Position numbers and translations under genes: made by a program. Positions 53,384-62,169 of a stretch of DNA of 64,000 nt are shown piece after piece. The DNA is from Streptomyces sp. MMG1533 (GTDB lineage: Bacteria > Actinomycetota > Actinomycetes > Streptomycetales > Streptomycetaceae). A model generated the notes under the pieces. The model saw only the letters and a program-made list of their open reading frames with translations, made no database searches and was not told where the DNA came from. Each line of letters begins with the position of its first letter. Position 1 is the first letter of the stretch. The DNA lies in NCBI RefSeq assembly GCF_001279775.1, contig NZ_LGDG01000213.1:186001-250000 (forward strand), read 5' to 3'.

Positions 53384-53869
53384 ATGGCCGACACCGCCAC
53401 CACCCGGGCGACGATCGAGAAGGTCTCGATCATCGTCTCCAAGGGGTCCCTGGAAGGGATCTATCCGGCCCTGATCATGGCCAACGGCGCCCGCGCCGAG
53501 GGCATCGAGGCCGACCTGTTCTTCACCTTCTTCGGACTCGACGCCATCACGAAGAAGCGCTGGGAGCACATCAAGCTGGCCACTGTCGGCAACCCGGGCC
53601 TGCACCTGCCCACCCTGCTGGGCGGCATGCCGGGCGTCCCCGACCTGGTCCCCCGCTACATGGAACGCAAGATGGACAAGCTCGACATCCCGCCGATCCC
53701 CGAGTTCATCGAGATGATCGCCGACACCGGCGCGGGCCTGTACGCCTGCAAGGCGTCGGTCGATCTCTTCGAACTCGACAAGGACGACCTCGTCGAGCAG
53801 GTCCAGGACGTCATCACGGTCGGCGAGTTCTACGAGCACGCGGCTGGCGGCCAGATCATCTACACCTGA
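53384..53869 (+). CDS. DsrE-family sulfur-relay protein
   Basis: This 161-residue DsrE/DsrF/DrsH-like protein has VSIIVSKGSLEGIYPALIMANGARAEGIEADLFFTFFGLDAI and the conserved reactive Cys in GLYACKASVDLFEL. It resembles the DsrE2-type carriers found beside SQR and rhodaneses. ATAGGAG lies before the ATG. It probably accepts persulfide sulfur from the SQR or a rhodanese and exchanges it with the TusE-like partner. Confidence 0.92.
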   Translation: MADTATTRATIEKVSIIVSKGSLEGIYPALIMANGARAEGIEADLFFTFFGLDAITKKRWEHIKLATVGNPGLHLPTLLGGMPGVPDLVPRYMERKMDKLDIPPIPEFIEMIADTGAGLYACKASVDLFELDKDDLVEQVQDVITVGEFYEHAAGGQIIYT

Positions 53870-53870
53870 G

Positions 53871-54584
53871 ATGACCGGTACCGGCTCAGGGCACGGTCTG
53901 TCGGACGGAGTGCGGCGCGTGCCGGCGGTGGTCGCCCATCCCGACGACGAGTCGTTCGGGCTGGGCGGCCTGCTGGGCCTGCTGTCCGACGGCGGCGTGC
54001 CCACGACGGTCCTCTGCTTCACCCACGGTGAGGCGTCCACCCTGCACGGCAGCCCCGGCGACCTGCACACCGTCCGCGAGGGCGAACTCGCCTGCGCCGC
54101 ACGGGAGCTGGGCGTCCAGCGCGTGGAACTGGCCGGACATCCGGACGGCGGCCTGGGCGACATCCCGTCGTACCGGCTCACCGCGCAAGTCACTCGCCTC
54201 ATCGGCGAGGAGCGCCCCAGCCACCTGCTCGTGTTCGACACGGGAGGCGTCACCGGACACCGGGACCACCAACGAGCCACCGAGGCCGCGCTGCTGTCTG
54301 CCCGCCGGGCCGGTGCCGCCGTCCTGAACTGGACCCTGCCCAGGAGGTGGCGGACCGGCTGAATGCCGAGTTCGGCACGTCCTTCACCGGCCGTGACCCG
54401 GCCGAGTGCCGAGTCGTCGAACCGGTGCCACGGCAGCGACAGCGCCGCGCCATCGCCTTCCCCCAGTCTCGGCTTCGCTCGACCGGGTGGTGCCCCCACC
54501 GCCAGCCAGTCGTCGGACAATCCGGTGCTCTGGCGCCGTCTGGAACTCCTCGGCGACCGCGAATACCTGCGCATCCTGGAGTGA
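53871..54584 (+). pseudogene. PIG-L deacetylase-family protein, disrupted
   Basis: The first frame (53871 to about 54345) reads VVAHPDDESFGLGGLL and GGVTGHRDHQRATEAA, the zinc motifs of PIG-L/LmbE N-acetylglucosaminyl deacetylases, the family that includes MshB and Mca of mycothiol metabolism. One missing base near 54342 moves the continuation EVADRLNAEFGTSFTGRDPAECRVVEPV to another frame. A 43-nt palindromic insertion at about 54458-54500 then shifts it back, and the true C-terminus SQSSDNPVLWRRLELLGDREYL follows. In its present state it makes a truncated 163-residue protein keeping the metal site. The start is 2 nt after the DsrE stop. Confidence 0.82.
54458..54500. repeat. 43-nt REP-like palindromic insertion inside the PIG-L gene
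   Basis: The segment interrupts the otherwise continuous homology between RRRAIA and ASQSSDNP. It has the CCCCCAG...CGGCTTCGCTCGA...GGGTGGTGCCCCCA layout that I recognise as a small dispersed palindromic element in Streptomyces genomes. Its length, 43, explains the frame change. Confidence 0.65.
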
Positions 54585-54601
54585 CGTGCCCGTCGCCGAA
54601 G

Positions 54602-54895
54602 TCAGAAGGAAGGGCCGCTCTTCGGTGGCGGCCCGAGGGTATCGGTGCCGCGCTCGGCCAGGCCGGCGTGCAGGAGGAGCAGGCGAGCCAGGTCGCGGGC
54701 CTCGTCGGCGGTGAGGGCCGCCCACGCTCCAGGCTCGCCGCCCTGGTCCTGGCCCACGTCCAGGGTGATCCGGGTGATGGGCTGGTGTGCGGGAGCGAGC
54801 CGCAGACACCGCACCGCGATCCTGCGCCCGCAGGTCGTCACAAGACATGTGTCCTCGGTTGTCCTGGCAGGTCCGTCGTGTCCTGCTGTCGTCAT
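54602..54895 (-). CDS. Small hypothetical protein
   Basis: This 97-residue protein starts at MTTAGHDGPARTTEDTC. It has three cysteines in its first 40 residues (TCLVTTCGRRIAVRC) and a C-terminal helical WAALTADEARDLARLLLLHAGLAE. I do not recognise a named family. A CstR-type palindrome lies 58 nt upstream, placing it in the persulfide regulon. Antisense position relative to the broken PIG-L gene and the codon pattern support a real gene, but the evidence is moderate. Confidence 0.6.
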   Translation of the reverse strand: MTTAGHDGPARTTEDTCLVTTCGRRIAVRCLRLAPAHQPITRITLDVGQDQGGEPGAWAALTADEARDLARLLLLHAGLAERGTDTLGPPPKSGPSF

Positions 54896-54952
54896 CGGCC
54901 TCACGCTCCTTCGCCAGGTCCGGTCGGTCCCCGGGCGCCGACTACGACTTGT

Positions 54953-54968
54953 ATACCCGGAGGGGTAT
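54953..54968. promoter_or_regulatory. CstR-type operator, site 7
   Basis: ATACCCGGAGGGGTAT lies upstream of the minus-strand small hypothetical gene. Confidence 0.75.
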
Positions 54969-55127
54969 AGGGAACAGCGCGGTGCGAGGCCGAATTGTTC
55001 CGCCCCCGCCCCGCCCGCGCCTGGGTGTTCCGTGCGATGCGGGGCAAGTCTCGTCGGACAACATGCGCAAGTGCCGATGGGGGTGGATGTCAGGCCGTGT
55101 GGTCCTCCATCGACGAGGGTCGTGAAA

Positions 55128-55143
55128 ATACCCTGGGGAGTAT
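55128..55143. promoter_or_regulatory. CstR-type operator, site 8
   Basis: ATACCCTGGGGAGTAT lies 32 nt before the peroxiredoxin start. Confidence 0.7.
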
Positions 55144-55175
55144 CCGAACCGTGATCGTCCGGGAGGGATCCTCCG

Positions 55176-55853
55176 ATGACCGTCTCTGACCAACTGGCCG
55201 AGCCCACCGAGTACACCCGTCTGCCTCTCATCGGCGACAGGGCGCCGGGCTTCGAGGCCGAGTCCACACACGGCCCGGTCAGCCTGACCGACTACGCCGG
55301 GCACTGGTTGGTGCTCTTCAGCCACCCGGCCGACTTCACCCCGGTGTGCACCACCGAGTTCGTCGCCTTCACCGAACTCGCCGACGAGTTCGCCGCCCGC
55401 GACACCGCCCTGCTCGGCAACTCCGTGGACTCCGTCCACAGCCACGTCGCCTGGACCCGCTCGATCGGGGAGAAGCTGGGCGTGCGGATCCCGTTCCCGA
55501 TCATCGCCGACCTGGACATGCGCGTCGCGCACGCCTACGGCATGCTCCACCCGAACACGTCCGGCACCGCCGCCGTACGCGCCGTCTTCGTCATCGACCC
55601 GGAGCAGACCATACGGGCGGTGCTGTAATACCCGATGAACGCCGGACGCATGATTCCTGAGATCCTGCGGCTCGTCGACGCCCTGCAGACCTCCGACCGC
55701 GACGGCGTCTCCTGCCCCGCCAACTGGCATCCCGGCGAGGACGTCGTCCTGGGCGCCCCGCGCACCGAGGCTGAACTGGAGGCCAGGCTGGCCGACGACA
55801 GCGTCAAGCTCACGGACTGGTACCTGGCGACGAAGCCCGGCACACCATCCTGA
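55176..55853 (+). pseudogene. Prx6-type 1-Cys peroxiredoxin interrupted by an in-frame TAA
   Basis: The frame encodes a Prx6-family peroxiredoxin: SLTDYAGHWLVLFSHPADFTPVCTTEF with the peroxidatic Cys, and AVFVIDPEQTIRAVL. A TAA at 55626-55628 follows, after which the same frame continues without gap as YPMNAGRMIPEILRLVDALQTSD and SCPANWHPGEDVV to 55853. The expected codon there is Tyr (TAC to TAA is one substitution). Only the 150-residue first part would be made unless there is readthrough; the C-terminal dimerisation region would be lost. A CstR-type site precedes the gene. GGAGGGATCC lies before the ATG. Confidence 0.85.
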
Positions 55854-55879
55854 CCCGGCATGGGCCTCGCCGGACGGTC

Positions 55880-56485
55880 TCATCGCCGCACGGCGTGGAC
55901 GAGTGCGTCGAGGGCCGTACGGGTTCCGCCCTCGGCGTCGGTCACCGGCCGGGTGACCGTCTCGGCCCGCAGGATGTCGGCGTACGGCCGCCACAGATCG
56001 GCGACCTGCCCGGCGGTGTACAGCACGCGCGGATCCTGCGGGCCGCCGTGGCCGTGCTCGGGATTGGCCGCGTCGTGGCCGACGAGCAGCAGGGTTCCGC
56101 CCTCGCGTACAGCAGTGGCGGCCCGCGGCAGCACCTGGGACATCTCCGGCCACGGCAGGTGCAGATAGGCGATCAGCACCAGGTCGTACGTTGCTTCCGG
56201 AGGCGCCCAGGCCGTGAGATCGGTGCGGACGGTGTGCAGCCGCACGCCGCGGTCGGCGGCCAGCCGCTCGGCCTTCTCCAGTGCTACGGCGGAGAAGTCG
56301 ACGGCGTCCACCTCCCAGCCCCGTTCCGCGAGCCAGACCGCGTTGCGCCCCTCGCCGGCGGCGAGGTCCACCGCCCGCCCGGACGGCTCCAGACCGGCCA
56401 ACTCCTCCTCGACGAACCGGTTGGGCTCCGCCTTCCACACCAGCTCGCTGCCCCGATACCGCTCGTCCCAGCCTGCTGCGTCCAT
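55880..56485 (-). CDS. Class I SAM-dependent methyltransferase
   Basis: This 201-residue methyltransferase has motif I as VDLAAGEGRNAVWLAERGWEVDAVDFS, motif II/IV as YDLVLIAYLHLPW and REGGTLLLVGHD. It is of the TehB/thiopurine-methyltransferase-like small type often found near thiol and metalloid genes. The start at MDAAGW follows GAGG; longer frames lack homology. It is the last gene of the minus-strand half of the island. It could methylate a sulfur or chalcogen nucleophile, but the substrate is not predictable. Confidence 0.88.
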   Translation of the reverse strand: MDAAGWDERYRGSELVWKAEPNRFVEEELAGLEPSGRAVDLAAGEGRNAVWLAERGWEVDAVDFSAVALEKAERLAADRGVRLHTVRTDLTAWAPPEATYDLVLIAYLHLPWPEMSQVLPRAATAVREGGTLLLVGHDAANPEHGHGGPQDPRVLYTAGQVADLWRPYADILRAETVTRPVTDAEGGTRTALDALVHAVRR

Positions 56486-56495
56486 CGTGTGCACC

Positions 56496-56675
56496 TCATT
56501 CCTCCGGTCGTTCCTCCGGGTCAGTGGAATCCTCGTCCGTACCGATGCCGCTGTCCGGGTCCTCCGCATCGTCTCCGGCGAGCAGATACGGGTAGGGGCA
56601 GCTGCTGGGGTCCGGGGCGATGCAGGCGTTGCAGGGGCGGGACCGGTCGATGACGCACTTCGGCGTCGGTCTCAT
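56496..56675 (-). CDS. Small cysteine-rich protein
   Basis: This 59-residue protein has four cysteines in its first half in the pattern PKCVIDRSRPCNACIAPDPSSCPY, followed by an acidic tail. It resembles short actinobacterial cysteine-rich proteins of unknown function. Its ATG overlaps the stop of the upstream helical-protein gene and it lies 10 nt before the methyltransferase, so it is in the same unit. Metal binding or persulfide carriage is conceivable but unproven. Confidence 0.65.
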   Translation of the reverse strand: MRPTPKCVIDRSRPCNACIAPDPSSCPYPYLLAGDDAEDPDSGIGTDEDSTDPEERPEE

Positions 56676-56984
56676 GCCGCACCGCCTGCGTCGTCCCGGG
56701 TGTCGAAGCGGCCGGACAGTTGCCGCGAGGCGCGTTTGAAGGCCAGAACGGGAACGTAGTGGCGCACGCGCGCGTCGGCGAAGTACGCGATCGACTCTGC
56801 CGCCGTGGTCGCCAGCGTCTCGGCCGGGACATCCGGGAATCGGCGTTCGAGCCGCGCCTGGACGTCCTGGCGGGCGCGTTGCTCTTCCGCTGGTGTCGGT
56901 GGGCCGGCCGGTCGGGGTGTCGGGGCAGTGACTGCCCGGCGGGACGGCCCGGTCGGTGAGGACGGGGAGAGAGGTCACCTTCAT
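56672..56984 (-). pseudogene. Three-helix-bundle protein, probable frameshift near its start
   Basis: The homologous frame reads TPAEEQRARQDVQARLERRFPDVPAETLATTAAESIAYFADARVRHYVPVLAFKRASRQLSGRF, like the small three-helix-bundle proteins encoded near CsoR genes in Streptomyces. This frame has no start codon. The ATG at 56984 next to an operator is in another frame, so one indel separates start and body. The stop overlaps the next ATG. Confidence 0.5.
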
Positions 56985-56998
56985 ACCCCCTGAGGTAT
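56983..56998. promoter_or_regulatory. CstR-type operator, site 9
   Basis: ATACCCCCTGAGGTAT overlaps the ATG of the small helical-protein gene, between it and the second CstR gene, giving a regulated internal promoter. Confidence 0.7.
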
Positions 56999-57011
56999 GG
57001 GGTCCCGGTGG

Positions 57012-58337
<1,326 letters not shown>

Positions 58338-58341
<4 letters not shown>

Positions 58342-58919
58342 GACGAGCCTCGCAGGGCGGCGACGACCGTGTCGAGGTCGGTGCGCGGACCACGGTTGTA
58401 GGGCAGCTTCGACAGCAGCATGCCCATCGCGCAGGTGTTGGTGAGTGCGGCGACGGTCAGTCCGGCGCCGACGGCGGTGCCGATGAGGTGCAGCCCGGGC
58501 AGGAACAGGCCCGCGACGCCGGTGACCAGGACGAGGGTTCCGGCGATGAGGCGCACCTGGCGTTCCAGATCCCAGCGTTCGGGGCCGCGGGTGAGCGGGC
58601 CTGAGGCGGTCTCCCACGCCGTGACGCCGCCGTCGAGGACGCGCAGGTTGGGCAGTCCGGCTTCGGCGAGGGCCTGTTCGGCCTGGGCGGCGCGGGCGCC
58701 TGAGCGGCAGATGAGGATGACGTCCTCGTCGAGGTGGTGGCGCAGTTCGGCGCGGTGCTCGCGCAGGGTGTCGAGGGGGACGTTGTAGGAGCCGGGGATG
58801 TGGGCGGTGCGGAACTCGCCGGGCGTGCGCACGTCCAGCAGGCGCGGGCCTTCGCCGTCCTGCGTCAGGTCGCGCAGGGTCGCGGGATCGAGTCGGGGTT
58901 TGTCGGCACTGGTGGTCAT
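58338..58919 (-). CDS. Membrane rhodanese-DUF2892 protein, copy 2
   Basis: This 193-residue protein has a rhodanese domain (LLDVRTPGEFRTAHIPGSYNVPL, active loop ICRSGARAAQA) and a C-terminal DUF2892 pair of transmembrane helices followed by CAMGMLLSKLPYNRGP. It is homologous to the protein at 48257 along its whole length but well diverged. The stop overlaps the TauE/SafE start, so sulfur transfer and export are coupled in this set too. Confidence 0.92.
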
Positions 58920-58963
58920 CGGGGGTCCTTGCTGTCCGTGAAGCGTTCTTCTTGTGAGGGGGG

Positions 58964-59000
58964 ACCGGGCGGCGGCCGACGGTTTCGGCCGCCGCCCGGT
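58964..59000 (-). terminator. Terminator downstream of persulfide dioxygenase copy 2
   Basis: A perfect 16-bp GC-rich stem (58964-58979 with 58985-59000) with a 5-nt loop starts 10 nt beyond the dioxygenase stop. Confidence 0.8.
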
Positions 59001-59010
59001 GTGCGGTGGA

Positions 59011-60396
59011 TCAGACGTCGGCAGATGCGGGCAGGGCGAGCCAGGCGCCGTAGCCGCCGAGCAGGTCGGAGACGTCGGTGCGGCCCTGGTGGCGCAGCAG
59101 GCTGGCGGCGATGGAGGAGCGGTGGCCGCCCGCGCAGTGGGCGACCAGGGGTCGGTCGGCCGGGATCTCGTCGATGCGGCGGGCGAGTTCGGCCAGCGGG
59201 ATGTGCAGGGAGCCCTCGATGAAGCCCTCTTCGCGTTCGGCGGTGTTGCGCACGTCGAGGACCAGCGGCGGCTCCTCACCTTCGAGCAGGCGGCGCAGTT
59301 CGTTCGCCGTCAGGCGGCTCGCCTGCTCCATCTCGTCGGCCAGTGCCGGGAAGGCGCCCTCGGGCTCGCGCAGATAGCCGCCGACCCTGTCGAAGCCGAT
59401 CCGGGCGAGCCGGGTGACGACCTCCTCCTCCCGGTCCTGCGGCGCGATGACGACGACGTCCTGCTCGGGGGCGACGACCATGCCGGCCTGCTCGGCGAAG
59501 CGGCCGTCCGCGGGCACGTTGACCGAGCCGTGCAGATATCCGGGCGCGAAGTCCTGCGGCGAGCGGGCGTCGAGGACGACCGCCCCCGCCGCGCGCCGCT
59601 GCATGAACTCCTCGACCGACAGCGGCCGGGGCGCGGCGGCCGCGTCGAACAGGCCGTGCTCCTTGCGGTTGAGGATGGCGTCGTAGACGAAGTAGGCGGG
59701 CGCGGACGGCTGGCCCTCGGTGACCAGCGCGACGAACTTCTCCTCACTCATGGGCCGGCAGGCGTAGTTGGTGGCGCGCTGCTCGCCGATGGTGGACTGA
59801 CGCTGGGTGGAGAGGTTCTTGCCGCAGGCGGAGCCGGCGCCGTGCGCGGGGAAGACCCGTACGGCATCCGGGAGGGCCATCAGTTTGTACTGGATGGTGT
59901 CGTAGAGCATCGTGCCGAGTTCGTCGGCGGTCACGCCGATCGAGGCGAGCAGGTCGGGCCGGCCCACGTCGCCGATGAACAGCGCGTCGCCGGTGAGGAC
60001 GCCGTAGGGGACGGCGTCGGTGGCGTGTTCGTAGACCAGGACGCTGATCGACTCCGGTGTGTGGCCGGGGGTTTCGAGGATCTGGAGTGTGACGTCGCCG
60101 AGGGTGATGCGTTCACCGTCGGTCAGCTTGTGGATGGGGTACTCGGCCTCGGCGCGCTGTCCGTAGCCGATCCACGCGCCGGTGCGGTCGGCCAGCTCCA
60201 GGTGGCCGGCGAGGAAGTCGGCGTGGAAGTGGGTGTTGACGACGGCCTCGATGGTGAAGCCGTGCTCGGCGGCGTCCGTGAGGTACTCGGAGACGTCGCG
60301 GCGCGGGTCGACGACGACGGCCCTGCCCGTGGTCTCGTCGGCGATCATGTACGACGCCTGGGAGAGGCAGTCGAGGTAGTACTGGGCGAAGAACAT
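59011..60396 (-). CDS. Persulfide dioxygenase-rhodanese fusion, copy 2
   Basis: This 461-residue CstB-like protein has the metallo-beta-lactamase motifs NTHFHADFLAGH and ETPGHTPESI, HGAGSACGK, a first rhodanese module without catalytic Cys, and a C-terminal rhodanese with AHCAGGHRSS. It should oxidise persulfides to sulfite and/or make thiosulfate. Sequence differs strongly from copy 1 (for example THFHADF against THVHNDY), so the two are not a recent duplication. A CstR-type site lies 32 nt upstream of the ATG. Confidence 0.93.
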   Translation of the reverse strand: MFFAQYYLDCLSQASYMIADETTGRAVVVDPRRDVSEYLTDAAEHGFTIEAVVNTHFHADFLAGHLELADRTGAWIGYGQRAEAEYPIHKLTDGERITLGDVTLQILETPGHTPESISVLVYEHATDAVPYGVLTGDALFIGDVGRPDLLASIGVTADELGTMLYDTIQYKLMALPDAVRVFPAHGAGSACGKNLSTQRQSTIGEQRATNYACRPMSEEKFVALVTEGQPSAPAYFVYDAILNRKEHGLFDAAAAPRPLSVEEFMQRRAAGAVVLDARSPQDFAPGYLHGSVNVPADGRFAEQAGMVVAPEQDVVVIAPQDREEEVVTRLARIGFDRVGGYLREPEGAFPALADEMEQASRLTANELRRLLEGEEPPLVLDVRNTAEREEGFIEGSLHIPLAELARRIDEIPADRPLVAHCAGGHRSSIAASLLRHQGRTDVSDLLGGYGAWLALPASADV

Positions 60397-60428
60397 GGTC
60401 GGGTGACCTCCGTGTCAGAAGGATTTGA

Positions 60429-60444
60429 TTACCCCTGGGGGTAT
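60429..60444. promoter_or_regulatory. CstR-type operator, site 10
   Basis: TTACCCCTGGGGGTAT lies just upstream of persulfide dioxygenase copy 2. Confidence 0.72.
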
Positions 60445-60489
60445 ATAGAAGGGTCTGGTCCGCCTTTGCCGGAGGGCGGGGACGGTGGC

Positions 60490-60517
60490 CGGCCCGGGTC
60501 GGGGGATGCCCGGGCCG
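60490..60517 (-). terminator. Hairpin after the second SQR-like gene
   Basis: A 9-bp GC stem (60490-60498 with 60509-60517) begins 5 nt beyond the stop of the SQR-like gene. Confidence 0.55.
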
Positions 60518-60522
60518 ACCGG

Positions 60523-61727
60523 TCAGAGGCGGCCGGTGAGCATGCCGTGCCAGTACACCGGCGGCAGGCCGTACCGCTTGAACACCCACATCGTGCGCCG
60601 CTCCTTGAAGGGGTGGAGCAGCGGGAACGAGGGTGTGGGGTTGAGGTCGTAGTCGAACTCGGCGAGCAGCATCCGGTCCCGGGCGGTCACCAGCGGGCAG
60701 GACGTGTAGCCGTCGTACCGGTGCGACGGAGCCCGGCCGTTCATGGCGTCGAGCAGATTGCCGGCCACGACAGGGGCCTGCTTGCGCACCGCGGCACCGG
60801 TCTTGGACGTAGGCAGGTTCGCCACGTCGCCGAGCGCGAAGACATTGTCGTAGGACGGGTGTTGGAGCGTGTGCTTGTCCGCGGCGACGAAGCCCTGCGG
60901 GCTCGCGGGGTCGGCGAGCGGGCTCGCTTTGACCCAGTCGGGTGCGCTCTGCGGTGGCACAGCGTGCAGGAGGTCGTAGCGGATGGTCTCCTTGGTGCCG
61001 TTCGCATGGTCGGTGACGGTGATCTCGCGGGCGTCGCCGTCGACGGCGGTCATCTCGGAGCGCAGCCGCACCTCGATGCCGTACCGGGCGGCCACCTTCT
61101 CCAGGACATCGCCGGGTCCGGGATGACGAGCATGATGCGGATGTCGTCCAGGACCTTCTTTCTGCGCCAGTGGTCGGCGGCCAGGTAGGCGATCTTCTGC
61201 GGGGCACCGCCGCACTTCAGCGGGGTTGCCGGGTGGGTGAACACGGCCGTGCCCGAGCGCATGTTTTTGATCAGCTCCCAGGTGCGCGGGGCGTATTCGG
61301 GTGCGTAGTTGCTGCTCACCCGGTCGTGGCCGACGGCCTCGGCCAGGCCCGGTACCCCGTCCCAGTCGAGTTGCAGGCCGGGCGCCAGCACCAGGTGTTC
61401 GTAGGTGAGCGCGTCGCCGCCGGACAGGGTCACCGAGCGGGCGTCGGGGTCGACGGCCAGTGCGCGCCGGCGGATCCAGCGCACGCCGTCGGGTATCACG
61501 GAGCCTTCGGGACGATGGGTGGCGCTCAGGGGTGCCTGGCCGCCGCCGACCAGGGTCCACAGCGGTTGGTACCAGTGGGTGTCGGACGGTTCGATCAGGG
61601 TGATGTCGCTGATGCCGGCGCGGCGCAGGCGGGCGGCGACGCTGATGCCGGCGCTGCCGCCGCCGATGACGGCGACGCGGTGTCGGCCGGAGATCGGGGC
61701 GTCGGTGGGGGAGGGTGTGGCGGCCAA
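60523..61727 (-). pseudogene. Sulfide:quinone oxidoreductase-like gene, copy 2, with internal frame loss
   Basis: The N-terminal frame (61727 to about 61110) encodes RVAVIGGGSAGISVAARL, WYQPLWTLVGGG and LKCGGAPQKIAYLAAD with C172, typical of the human-SQRDL-like type. The C-terminal frame (about 61115 to 60523) continues as DVLEKVAARYGIEVRLRSEM, FALGDVANLPTSKTG and YDGYTSCPLVTARDRMLLAEFDYD. At the junction IPDPAM/GDVLEK a few residues usual in relatives are missing and the frame changes, so a small deletion is likely. Without repair the protein stops early. It would oxidise sulfide at the membrane, parallel to copy 1. Confidence 0.82.
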
Positions 61728-61774
61728 GGCGGTGCTCCTTTCCAGCTGGCCGTTGTGCGGGTGCCGGACGGGGG

Positions 61775-62101
61775 TCAGGCGGCGTGCTCGTGCGAACCGG
61801 CCGCGACCGGACGTCCGGCACGGGCCCAGGCGGAGGTGCCGCCGGCCACGGAGTAGGCGTCGATGCCGCGGGAGTTCATCCAGTCGGCCGCGGTCCTGCT
61901 GCGGTTGCCGCTGGCGCAGATCACGAACACCGGCCGGTCGGCGGGCAGTTCACCGCACCGGACGGGCACGGTCCGCAGCGGCATCAGCCGCGCGCCCGGG
62001 ACGTGCCCGGCCGCGTACTCGTCCGCTTCCCGGACGTCGACGACGAGCGCGCCGTCGGCCCAGGCCGCCGCGAACGCTTCCTGTGTCACTTCACGAGCCA
62101 C
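61775..62101 (-). CDS. Single-domain rhodanese
   Basis: This 108-residue sulfurtransferase has VVDVREADEYAAGHVPGARLMPL and the active loop VICASGNRSRTAADW. It is the first gene of the minus-strand sulfur unit and is preceded by two CstR-type palindromes. It lies 47 nt before the SQR-like gene. It probably takes sulfane sulfur from the SQR product. Confidence 0.93.
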   Translation of the reverse strand: MAREVTQEAFAAAWADGALVVDVREADEYAAGHVPGARLMPLRTVPVRCGELPADRPVFVICASGNRSRTAADWMNSRGIDAYSVAGGTSAWARAGRPVAAGSHEHAA

Positions 62102-62117
62102 TTCGTTGCCTCCTCAA

Positions 62118-62133
62118 TTACCCCCGGGGGTAT
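62118..62133. promoter_or_regulatory. CstR-type operator, site 11
   Basis: TTACCCCCGGGGGTAT lies 17 nt upstream of the rhodanese ATG. Confidence 0.75.
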
Positions 62134-62169
62134 CTCTCCGGCGAGAGTACGGCGGCTCGGAGTGGAGCG

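Noticed and set aside
55626..55628. Recoded stop (selenocysteine-like) in the peroxiredoxin
   Set aside because: The codon is TAA, which is not used for selenocysteine or pyrrolysine, and no insertion element is visible. A nonsense change or error is simpler.
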